The notes beneath the pieces are model-generated. The model was given only the letters and a program-made list of their open reading frames with translations. It searched no databases and was not told where the DNA came from. From the NCBI GenBank assembly GCA_021737445.1, contig JAIPDY010000073.1, positions 1 to 13,552 of the forward strand: a stretch of 13,552 bases of DNA. Reading direction: 5' to 3'. Both the position numbers and the translations under genes were made by a program. This DNA is from Desulfotignum sp. Lineage in GTDB: Bacteria > Desulfobacterota > Desulfobacteria > Desulfobacterales > Desulfobacteraceae. Positions 7,921 to 13,552 of this stretch are shown piece by piece (within the stretch, counting starts at the first letter, position 1; the number at the start of each line of letters is the position of its first letter).

Positions 7921-7928
7921 CTAAATAT

Positions 7929-9035
7929 TTACTCCGAAAATGAATTAATTTGTTTTGCTTTTGCCGGCTCAACCATGGATTGAAAACTGGAAAAATATAT
8001 GTCTGAAAGTGTCAAAAACAGGGTTGCGATCAAGGGGCCGTAAATGATGCCCATCAATCCATACACCTGCAACCCGCCGATAATGGCAAAAAACACGATG
8101 AGCGGGTGCATGGCCACCCGGTCCCCCACCAGTTTGGGTTTAAAAATATATTCGATTCCCCAGGAAAGCACGCCGTAAAATACCAGGATGCCAATACCGG
8201 TTATCACCGAACTTTCCAGCAGAAAAAATACTGCCGTGGGAACCAGGACAATGCCAATGCCCACAATGGGTAAAAATGCCATGAATCCCATGATCACGCC
8301 CCACAAAAACGGGGAATTCAGTCCCAGAAACCAGAACAGCAACCCGCCGGCAGTCCCCTGGATCAATCCGCCCAGGCCGTTTCCAATGAGAACCGCCCCT
8401 GCCATTTCATTGAATTTTTCAAACAGTTTTTTGTCATGCACATCCTGGAGGGGTGACAGGTCATACAGGTACTGAATGAACCGGTGCCCGTCCATGAACA
8501 TGTAAAACACCACAATGAGCATGAGAAAAAAGTAAAACACCAGGTTCAGCAAATTTGAGGTGATGAATCTGGCCTGCTGAAACAATGAGAACCCCACCAT
8601 TTTTCCCAGTTCCGATACAGGGGAAAGCAGCTCCTGCCAGGACATCGTCTTTTGCACCCCTGCCCGTGCCAGAAGGTCATTGATCCGGTCCAGGGCCCGG
8701 GTGTTTTCCAGCAGCTGGATCAGCTGGTTTGAAAAAACGGCATCCCTGGCCAGATTATACAGTCCCAGAGCTTCTTTGGACAAGATCCCCACCATAAACA
8801 CCACAGGAATAAACACCACACAAAAGATAACAACACATGTGACCACCGCTGCCATGCGCATGGACAGCTTTTTTACAAACAGATTGAAAACCGGCCTGAA
8901 AATATTGGTGATCACCACCCCGAGGACAATGGTGGCGGTAAAGGGGGCAAACAGATTTCCCAGCAGAAAAATGGATATGCAGAACAGCGCCAGAAAAAAG
9001 AAAAACACCCCTCTTTGAAAAACGGTCTGCTCCAA
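7929..9035 (-). CDS. AI-2E family (PerM/YdiK-type) membrane transporter
   Basis: A 368-residue polytopic inner-membrane protein with about seven to eight hydrophobic segments: two at the N-terminus, one near residues 60-90, one around NLVFYFFLMLIVVFYMFMDG, and a cluster in the C-terminal half. The family signature is clear near the C-terminus: KPKLVGDRVAMHPLIVFF and GLMGIIYGPLIA. The family (formerly UPF0118) includes TqsA, linked to AI-2 export, and Na+/H+ antiporters; the substrate here is unknown. The start appears to be TTG at 9035, since the hydrophobic N-terminus begins right away and no suitable ATG exists; only a weak GGTGAT-like SD precedes it. It is the first gene of the proposed operon, followed after 8 nt by gyrA. 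Confidence 0.9.
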   Translation of the reverse strand: MEQTVFQRGVFFFFLALFCISIFLLGNLFAPFTATIVLGVVITNIFRPVFNLFVKKLSMRMAAVVTCVVIFCVVFIPVVFMVGILSKEALGLYNLARDAVFSNQLIQLLENTRALDRINDLLARAGVQKTMSWQELLSPVSELGKMVGFSLFQQARFITSNLLNLVFYFFLMLIVVFYMFMDGHRFIQYLYDLSPLQDVHDKKLFEKFNEMAGAVLIGNGLGGLIQGTAGGLLFWFLGLNSPFLWGVIMGFMAFLPIVGIGIVLVPTAVFFLLESSVITGIGILVFYGVLSWGIEYIFKPKLVGDRVAMHPLIVFFAIIGGLQVYGLMGIIYGPLIATLFLTLSDIYFSSFQSMVEPAKAKQINSFSE

Positions 9036-9054
9036 GATATCACCACGTTGACGT

Positions 9055-9070
9055 TAAGAAGAAATTCTTA
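9055..9070. repeat. inverted repeat (6-bp arms, GAAA spacer) upstream of the AI-2E gene
   Basis: TAAGAA (9055-9060) and TTCTTA (9065-9070) are perfect complements separated by GAAA. With one bulged T (9054) the pairing extends by ACG (9051-9053) with CGT (9071-9073). It lies about 20 nt upstream of the AI-2E gene start. It could be a dyad operator or a small 5' hairpin. No T-run follows in either direction, so it is not a terminator. Confidence 0.5.
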
Positions 9071-9091
9071 CGTATTCAAAAACAGTGTAAA
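9064..9091 (-). promoter_or_regulatory. candidate promoter for the AI-2E/gyrA/radC/pgk unit
   Basis: Read on the - strand, TTTACA (complement of 9086-9091, five of six matches to a sigma-70 -35 box) is followed 16 nt later by AAGAAT (complement of 9064-9069, four of six matches to a -10 box). Transcription would begin about 20 nt before the TTG start of the AI-2E gene. The -10 overlaps a perfect inverted repeat TAAGAA-GAAA-TTCTTA (9055-9070), which could be an operator or an RNA hairpin near the 5' end. The match is by eye and could be chance. Confidence 0.28.
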
Positions 9092-9135
9092 GCCGCAGCA
9101 TGCAACGACAATATTGCACAAAAACGGCTTTACAC
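9078..9135 (-). terminator. hairpin with T-run, likely terminator of the 51-codon gene
   Basis: Perfect 11-bp arms GTGTAAAGCCG (9085-9095) and CGGCTTTACAC (9125-9135) enclose 29 nt. Within the spacer a second dyad pairs TGCAA (9101-9105) with TTGCA (9114-9118). The nested hairpin thus has an internal loop of 5 and 6 nt and an 8-nt end loop. On the - strand the hairpin is followed by TGTTTTTG and begins 18 nt after the stop of the 51-codon gene, which fits a factor-independent terminator for that gene. The long spacer is unusual for a terminator, and the arm also supplies the candidate -35 box of the next unit, so a regulatory role is possible. Confidence 0.5.
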
Positions 9136-9153
9136 AAAAAAACACCGCAACGG

Positions 9154-9309
9154 TCAGCTGCTGATTATTCCCAGGGCAGCCAGCACCAAAAGAATTTCAA
9201 AAATCACCACTTGAACAAAACTGCCGAAAAAATGGTAGACAATTCCACCGCCGATGATGGCAGGTACGGCCATATAGATGAGTATGCCCAGTTTCCTTGG
9301 TATATCCAT
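9154..9309 (-). CDS. small two-helix membrane protein (51 residues)
   Basis: A short open frame encodes 51 residues starting MDIPRKLGIL and ending LAALGIISS. Two hydrophobic segments are visible: about residues 8-28 (ILIYMAVPAIIGGGIVYHFF) and about residues 31-49 (FVQVVIFEILLVLAALGII). The short charged N-terminus (DIPRK) fits a cytoplasmic start by the positive-inside rule, so a hairpin topology is likely. AAGG (complement of 9319-9322) is 9 nt before the ATG, a good ribosome-binding site. It is on the same strand as the thiolase upstream (about 98 nt gap) and the AI-2E gene downstream (118 nt gap), with a candidate promoter and hairpins around it, so it may be a separate transcript. I cannot name a family; the function is unknown. 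Confidence 0.7.
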   Translation of the reverse strand: MDIPRKLGILIYMAVPAIIGGGIVYHFFGSFVQVVIFEILLVLAALGIISS

Positions 9310-9338
9310 AGTAAAACACCTTTTCATGCATGTGATTT

Positions 9339-9358
9339 TTCAGCGGATAACCGCTGAA
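9339..9358. repeat. perfect 8-bp inverted repeat upstream of the 51-codon gene
   Basis: TTCAGCGG (9339-9346) and CCGCTGAA (9351-9358) are separated by ATAA. It lies 30 nt upstream of the 51-codon gene start and 50 nt downstream of the thiolase stop. No T-run follows on the - strand (AAAATC follows instead), so it is not a standard terminator. It could be a 3' stabiliser of the thiolase mRNA, a 5' hairpin of the small gene, or a protein-binding dyad. Confidence 0.6.
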
Positions 9359-9370
9359 TCTGATTTGCAA

Positions 9371-9399
9371 TTCTTACCATTTTTGTGCATCCAAGTAAA
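9371..9399 (-). promoter_or_regulatory. candidate promoter for the 51-codon gene
   Basis: On the - strand TTTACT (complement of 9394-9399) is followed 17 nt later by TAAGAA (complement of 9371-9376), with TGG directly before it as in an extended -10. Transcription would start near 9364, so the TTCAGCGG hairpin would form the first part of the leader. The -10 matches poorly (three of six), so this is a weak call. Confidence 0.22.
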
Positions 9400-9407
9400 G
9401 GATAAAC

Positions 9408-10694
9408 TTACCTTTCAATGACCATGGCCATGCCCATGCCGCCGCCGATACACATGGATATGAGCCCTGTGGCATATCCTTTGCGCTGCATCTGATTGAT
9501 GGCTGTGACCATCTGTCTGGCACCGGTACATCCGATGGGGTGGCCGATGGAGATGCCTGACCCCAGTTCATTGGGTTTTTCCACATCGATGTTCAGTTCC
9601 CGCATGCACCCGATGGCCTGGGCAGCAAAGGCTTCATTGAGTTCGATAAGATCCAGGTCACCCACGGTCATGCCGGTCTGTTTCAAAACCTTTTTCACTG
9701 CCGGAACCGGGCCCAGTCCCATGTAGGCAGGATCCAGGCCGCCGGAGGCAAAAGCTTTGATCCTTGCCAGTTTTTCAAGCCCCAGTGCATCTGCTTTTTC
9801 TTCAGACATGAGCAGCACTGCCGCGGCCGCGTCATTGATACCTGATGCATTACCCGCCGTAACACTGCCATCTTTTTTAAATGCCGGCCGCAGTTTTCCC
9901 AGCTTTTCCATGCTGGTTTCCATGGGCCGCTCATCTGTATCCACAACAATGTCCCCCTTGCGGGAGGTTATGGTCACGGGCACGATCTCTTTTGCAAAGG
10001 TGCCGTCCTTGACAGCAGCCATTGCCCGGTTGTGGCTGAGCAGTGCCAACTGATCCTGTTCTTCTCTGGTGATGCCGTATTTGTCCACGATGTTCTCAGC
10101 GGTCAGGCCCATGTGGTACCCGTAAAAAATTTCATATAATCCATCAAAAACCATGAGATCATGGACAGGACCCTGGCCGGTGAGTTCCATGCGGTGTCCC
10201 CACCTGGCCCTTAACAGTGCCATGGGCGCATTGCTCATGCTTTCCTGGCCCCCGGCAAGGATGACATCCGCCTGTCCGGCCATAATGGCCTGGGCACCCA
10301 GGGCAATGGCTTTCAGGCCTGATCCGCAGATCTTGTTGATGGTAAACGCTGTGGTAAACCGGGGCAGCCCTGCCTTTATCATGGCCTGGCGGGCGGTGTT
10401 CTGTCCCTGGCCGGCCTGGAGTACATTGCCCATGATAACCTCATCCACAAACAGTTCTGTCAGGCTGTCATCATAGTCATACCCCTTTTTTTCAAGGTCG
10501 ATCATCCCCTGGTTTTTGAGGGAATCTGGGGAAAAAGAGGCCTGTGCTTCATCAACAGCCGGCCGCAGGCCCACCCGTTTGAACACCTCTTTCATGACAC
10601 AGGTGCCCAGATCCACCACAGGTACATTCTTTAAAGATCCGCCAAAAGAGCCCACCGGGGTTCTGACCCCGCTTACAATGACCACGTTTTTCAT
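9408..10694 (-). CDS. acetyl-CoA C-acetyltransferase (biosynthetic-type thiolase) with N-terminal insertion
   Basis: A 428-residue thiolase. Such enzymes condense two acetyl-CoA to acetoacetyl-CoA, or cleave it during degradation of fatty or aromatic acids. Catalytic residues are in place: nucleophile C123 in NKICGSGLKA, NEAFAAQA (353-360), H385 in GHPIGCTGAR, and C415 in CIGGGMGMA. In PhaA-type thiolases the nucleophile is near residue 88. Here the extra 35 residues lie between VGLRPA (about 41-46) and DEVIMGN (84-90), in an acidic stretch containing QASFSPDSLKNQG and KKGYDYDDSLTELF. The frame is open to 10709, but the ATG at 10694 is favoured: GGAGG (complement of 10701-10705) is 6 nt upstream and the conserved MKNVVIVSGVRTP begins there. 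The divergent neighbour is a thiolase-like protein, which suggests acyl-CoA metabolism. Confidence 0.95.
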   Translation of the reverse strand: MKNVVIVSGVRTPVGSFGGSLKNVPVVDLGTCVMKEVFKRVGLRPAVDEAQASFSPDSLKNQGMIDLEKKGYDYDDSLTELFVDEVIMGNVLQAGQGQNTARQAMIKAGLPRFTTAFTINKICGSGLKAIALGAQAIMAGQADVILAGGQESMSNAPMALLRARWGHRMELTGQGPVHDLMVFDGLYEIFYGYHMGLTAENIVDKYGITREEQDQLALLSHNRAMAAVKDGTFAKEIVPVTITSRKGDIVVDTDERPMETSMEKLGKLRPAFKKDGSVTAGNASGINDAAAAVLLMSEEKADALGLEKLARIKAFASGGLDPAYMGLGPVPAVKKVLKQTGMTVGDLDLIELNEAFAAQAIGCMRELNIDVEKPNELGSGISIGHPIGCTGARQMVTAINQMQRKGYATGLISMCIGGGMGMAMVIER

Positions 10695-10931
10695 TTTATA
10701 CCTCCACACTTGTTGATTTTTTTGCTACATTACAGTTTGCAGCTCACCGCACTGTTCTTTTTAAACAAAAGTTACATTTTAACTATACCATATCCATCCC
10801 AAGGTCCATAACAGACAGTCACATAAAAAACAAGAAATTATGCAAACCGGGCTGCAATTGACAAACAGCGCTATTTGCGCAAGACTGTTGCAATTTATGC
10901 AGATAGATTTTTACCTTCAAGGACAGGTTAT
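10695..10931. promoter_or_regulatory. divergent intergenic region with candidate promoters for both thiolase genes
   Basis: This 237-bp AT-rich region separates the divergent thiolase and TLP1 genes and holds no credible gene. Toward the thiolase (- strand) an extended -10 element TGG-TATAGT is visible (complement of 10782-10790), giving a leader of about 80 nt. Toward TLP1 (+ strand) there is a perfect TTGACA at 10858-10863; 17 nt later is a poor -10 (AAGACT, 10881-10886). The palindromes AGCGCT (10867-10872) and TTGCGCAA (10875-10882) lie in the spacer and overlap the putative -10, a plausible operator position. The TLP1 ribosome-binding site AAGGA is at 10919-10923. Confidence 0.4.
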
Positions 10932-12422
10932 ATGACTACACACGTTGTGGTGGCAGGCTGGGGCCAGGTCACCCAGCCCAAACAGGCAGAGCTTCCCAAA
11001 GATGTCATGGGCCTCATGGTCCAGGCCGCCAGAACAGCCGGAAAAAAACTTGCAGACCCCTCTTTGCTCTCCCGGCTGGACGGCATCATGGTTGTCAGGC
11101 CCCTGAGCGCCCACTACCCGGATGTACCGGGCCAGATAGCAAAGCACCTGGGGGCAAGCCCCGGATTTTCCCATATCTCCAAAATCGGGGGCAACTCCCC
11201 CCAGACCCTGATCAACCAGGCATCCGCCATGATCGCCGGAAACGCGCTGAACATGGTGCTGGTGGTGGGGGCCGAAGCCTATGTTCGGCACAACCAGACA
11301 GGCAGACGGCCTGAAAGCGCCCTGCTCCAGGGCATACCCGAAGATTATGCAGGAGATGATGCCATTGGGTCCACATTGCTGGAAAACCGCCACGGCATCC
11401 AGCATCCCATGCAGGGGTTTGCCCTGTTTGAAACCGCCCTGTGGCATGCATCCGGCCTGGATCTGACAGCCCATCTTGAAAAAACCGGAAAGATGTGGTC
11501 GCAATTCAGCCAGGTGGCGGCCGCCCACCCCCATGCATGGACCAGAACCGTGAAAACAGCTGAAGAGATCATCACCCCCGGACCCAACAACCGGCCCATT
11601 GCATTTCCCTACAACAAATTCATGAATGCCTTTATCACGGTGGACCAGGCAGCTGCCGTGATTCTCATGTCGGAAAAAACAGCTGCCACCTGCCGGCAAA
11701 AAGACCTGCGACCGGTGTATTTCATGGGGGGCGGATATACCCGGGACCGCCAGCGGTTCCTGGTTGAAAAAAGTGATTTCACTGCCAGCCCGCCCATGAA
11801 GGCGGTTGTGGACAAAGCTTTGGACAGGTCAGGCTTGGCCCTGGACCAGATGGACTGCTTTGATTTTTATTCCTGTTTTCCCTGTGCCGTGTCCATTGCC
11901 AGAAAAATGGCAAACCTTGCAGACACCGATCCCCGGCCTTTGACCATTACCGGCGGCCTGGGGTTTTTCGGCGGACCGGGCAACAATTACAACCTGCATG
12001 CCGTGGCCACCCTGGCAGACCATATTGCCAACGGAAAATACCGCACCGGCCTTGTGACCGCTTTGGGATGGTTCATGCACAAACATGCTGCAGGCATCTA
12101 CAGTTCCATGCGGCCCCAAAAAAGCCTGGCCTCTATGGACATGGAAGATACCAAAGACAGCCTGGCAGGCTCCCCCCCGGTGCCTGTTGACGAAACACCT
12201 GCAGGCAAAGGTGTTGTTGAGACCTATACTGTTGTATACCATCCGGATCACACCCCGGCCTACGGGGTGATCTACGGCCGCACCAGCCAGGGTCTGCGCT
12301 TTGTGGCCAACACCCCGGATGACCCGGATCTGTTTGCAGCCCTGACCGGCCATGACATGATGGGCCGGACCGTCCGCCTGAAATACAATGCTGCACAAGG
12401 CATCACCCGGGCATATTTTTGA
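10932..12422 (+). CDS. thiolase-like protein, TLP1 type (catalytically degenerate thiolase fold)
   Basis: A 496-residue protein, often annotated as acetyl-CoA acetyltransferase. The thiolase fold is recognisable, but the catalytic signatures are replaced. The nucleophile region reads KIGGNSPQTLINQA (84-97) with no Cys. The NEAF region is DCFDFYSCFPCAVS (308-321). The GHP region is TGGLGFFGGPGNNYN (340-354). The C-terminal CxG loop becomes TALGWFMHKHAAGIYSS (376-392). These replacements, and an extra C-terminal domain (about 428-496), fit the type-1 thiolase-like proteins described in mycobacteria. A CoA-binding or accessory role is more likely than classical thiolysis. The frame is open from a TTG at 10875, but the ATG at 10932 has AAGGA 8 nt upstream (10919-10923). 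It is divergent from the active thiolase and may share its regulation. Confidence 0.88.
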   Translation: MTTHVVVAGWGQVTQPKQAELPKDVMGLMVQAARTAGKKLADPSLLSRLDGIMVVRPLSAHYPDVPGQIAKHLGASPGFSHISKIGGNSPQTLINQASAMIAGNALNMVLVVGAEAYVRHNQTGRRPESALLQGIPEDYAGDDAIGSTLLENRHGIQHPMQGFALFETALWHASGLDLTAHLEKTGKMWSQFSQVAAAHPHAWTRTVKTAEEIITPGPNNRPIAFPYNKFMNAFITVDQAAAVILMSEKTAATCRQKDLRPVYFMGGGYTRDRQRFLVEKSDFTASPPMKAVVDKALDRSGLALDQMDCFDFYSCFPCAVSIARKMANLADTDPRPLTITGGLGFFGGPGNNYNLHAVATLADHIANGKYRTGLVTALGWFMHKHAAGIYSSMRPQKSLASMDMEDTKDSLAGSPPVPVDETPAGKGVVETYTVVYHPDHTPAYGVIYGRTSQGLRFVANTPDDPDLFAALTGHDMMGRTVRLKYNAAQGITRAYF

Positions 12423-12444
12423 AAAATACCGACCTGGGGGTAGC

Positions 12445-12500
12445 CTCTTAACTTTTAGCTCTTAACTTTTAGCTCTTAGGTTTTAGCTCTTAGGTTTTAG
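12445..12500. repeat. tandem array of four 14-bp repeats
   Basis: Four contiguous 14-bp units: CTCTTAACTTTTAG at 12445-12458 and 12459-12472, then CTCTTAGGTTTTAG at 12473-12486 and 12487-12500. The first two are identical to each other, as are the last two; the pairs differ only at positions 7-8 (AC versus GG). The array fills the gap between the convergent TLP1 and rarA genes, and its last 11 bases (12490-12500) are the rarA 3' end including the stop codon. On the - strand each unit contains TAA twice, and the 14-bp period shifts the frame, so all frames are stopped. It could be a local duplication product or a fragment of a dispersed repeat family. Confidence 0.9.
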
Positions 12501-13552
12501 CTTTTCGGCTGTTGTCCCGCAATGCAAGCCAGGCCTCCAGGCGCTGCTTCACGATCTTTTCATATCCCCTGTCCGTGGGAAAATACAGGCGCTGTCCATC
12601 TAAGGCATCCGGCAGATAGGACTGGGGGGCATACCCGCCGGGATGGTCATGGGCATACTGGTATCCTTTGCCATATCCCATCTCTTTCATCAGCTTTGTG
12701 GCAGGGTTGCGGATATGCAGGGGCACCGGCTGGTATCCGCTTGTGTGCACCAGGTCGCTCACTTTTTTCTGGGCAGCGTAAACCGCATTGCTTTTGGGGG
12801 CGGTGGCAAGGTACACCGCTGCCTGGAATAGGGACCCGTCCCCTTCCGGCCGTCCCAGAAGGCGGAAGGATTCCCCGGCGTTCAGGGCCATGGTCAGTGC
12901 CCCGGGGTCAGCCATGCCCACATCTTCTGTGGCAAACCTGACCATGCGGCGAATCAGGTAATAAGGGTCATCTCCGGCTGTGAGCATGCGGGCCAGCCAG
13001 TAGATGGCGGCATCCGGGTCGCTGCCCCGCATGCTTTTGATAAATGCTGAGATCAGATTGAAATGCTCTTCTCCTGCCTTGTCATAGAGCAGCGCTTTTT
13101 TATCCACCACCGCTTCCAGGTCTTTTACACTGATAACAGGTTTGTCCTGAAAATGCAGGGCAGCGGTTTCAAGGCTGGCCAGGGCGATGCGGGCATCCCC
13201 GTCCGCGGCCCGGGCCATGCCGTCCAGGGCATCTGGTGCAAACCGGTCCCTGTCCCATCCCAGGCCGCAGGTTTTGTCTGTCAAAGCCCGGACCAGGATC
13301 TGCCGGATATGGGAAGGTTCCAGGCCTTTGAGGGCAAACACCCGGCACCGGGACACCAGGGCAGGAATCACCTCAAAAGAGGGGTTTTCCGTTGTGGCCC
13401 CCACCAGGGTGATGAGCCCGGTTTCCACATGGTGCAGGAACGCGTCCTGCTGGGATTTGTTGAACCGGTGAATCTCATCCACAAACAGCAGGGTCCTTTT
13501 TTTGAACAAACTGCGCTTTTCTCGAGCGGTTTCAATGATTTGCCGGATGTCT
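12490..13552 (-). CDS. rarA: replication-associated recombination protein A (RarA/MgsA), 5' end cut by window
   Basis: About 354 C-terminal residues of a roughly 440-residue AAA+ ATPase of the RarA/MgsA/WRNIP1 family; the Walker A region lies beyond the window. Reading starts at DIRQIIETAREKRSLF. Walker B is LLFVDEIHRFNKSQQDAFL, sensor 1 is GATTENPSFE, and sensor 2 is GDARIALASLE. The C-terminal oligomerisation region contains HFNLISAFIKSMRGSDPDAA, YWLARMLTAGDDPYYLIRR and the HIRNPATKLMKEMGYG motif. RarA acts at stalled replication forks and interacts with SSB and clamp-loader functions in E. coli. The C-terminal KAKT and stop codon lie in the 14-bp tandem repeat. No terminator is visible between it and the convergent TLP1 gene. 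Confidence 0.96.
   Translation of the reverse strand, partial: DIRQIIETAREKRSLFKKRTLLFVDEIHRFNKSQQDAFLHHVETGLITLVGATTENPSFEVIPALVSRCRVFALKGLEPSHIRQILVRALTDKTCGLGWDRDRFAPDALDGMARAADGDARIALASLETAALHFQDKPVISVKDLEAVVDKKALLYDKAGEEHFNLISAFIKSMRGSDPDAAIYWLARMLTAGDDPYYLIRRMVRFATEDVGMADPGALTMALNAGESFRLLGRPEGDGSLFQAAVYLATAPKSNAVYAAQKKVSDLVHTSGYQPVPLHIRNPATKLMKEMGYGKGYQYAHDHPGGYAPQSYLPDALDGQRLYFPTDRGYEKIVKQRLEAWLALRDNSRKAKT

Noticed and set aside
9100..9357. 85-codon + strand frame in the thiolase/AI-2E gap
   Set aside because: Its composition (His, Gln, Asn, Lys, Thr) looks like a random AT-rich frame, no ribosome-binding site precedes it, and it is antisense to the better supported 51-codon membrane gene.
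10917..11699. 260-codon open frame on the - strand opposite the TLP1 gene
   Set aside because: Antisense to a clear thiolase-fold protein, low-complexity Gly/His/Cys composition and no domain; a by-product of GC-rich codon use.
12414..12428. TATTTTT-G-AAAAATA dyad across the TLP1 stop codon, considered as a terminator
   Set aside because: The arms are all A/T and separated by one base, so an RNA hairpin cannot close properly; probably a chance AT dyad.
12445..12500. CRISPR array
   Set aside because: Units are 14 bp and directly adjacent with no spacers, and no cas gene is present.

Overview
The window looks like a chromosomal housekeeping segment from a Desulfobacteraceae-like sulfate-reducing bacterium (Desulfobacter, Desulfobacula or Desulfotignum type). 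That placement is inference from gene content, moderate GC and protein style; no taxonomic marker was compared. No CRISPR array, insertion sequence, prophage or toxin-antitoxin pair is visible. I do not see a convincing undescribed multi-gene system. The least explained parts are two orphan proteins, one small membrane-protein gene, a 14-bp tandem repeat and several inverted repeats.

Left, + strand (1-2162): the 3' end of a LysM cell-wall protein, then a tRNA-Arg(CCT) gene 10 nt later. A YegQ/TrhP-type U32 family gene starts 21 nt after the tRNA, followed by a short ArgA-like GNAT acetyltransferase. The tight spacing suggests the tRNA is embedded in a transcription unit.

Centre, - strand (2187-9035, read right to left): AI-2E family transporter, gyrA, radC, a 94-residue four-cysteine protein, pgk, and a 354-residue protein I do not recognise. 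Genes abut or overlap by a few bases, so this is probably one operon with translational coupling. It combines DNA topology (GyrA), a RadC-family protein, glycolysis (Pgk) and two uncharacterised proteins.

Region 9036-9407 holds a 51-codon two-helix membrane protein gene (9154-9309, - strand) flanked by inverted repeats, one of which resembles a terminator.

Right: a biosynthetic-type thiolase (- strand, 9408-10694) with a 35-residue insertion relative to PhaA-type enzymes is divergent from a TLP1-type thiolase-like protein (+ strand, 10932-12422) that lacks the canonical thiolase catalytic residues. The 237-bp region between them probably carries both promoters. The last gene is rarA (- strand, cut by the window end). 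Its stop codon lies in a tandem array of four 14-bp repeats between the convergent TLP1 and rarA genes.
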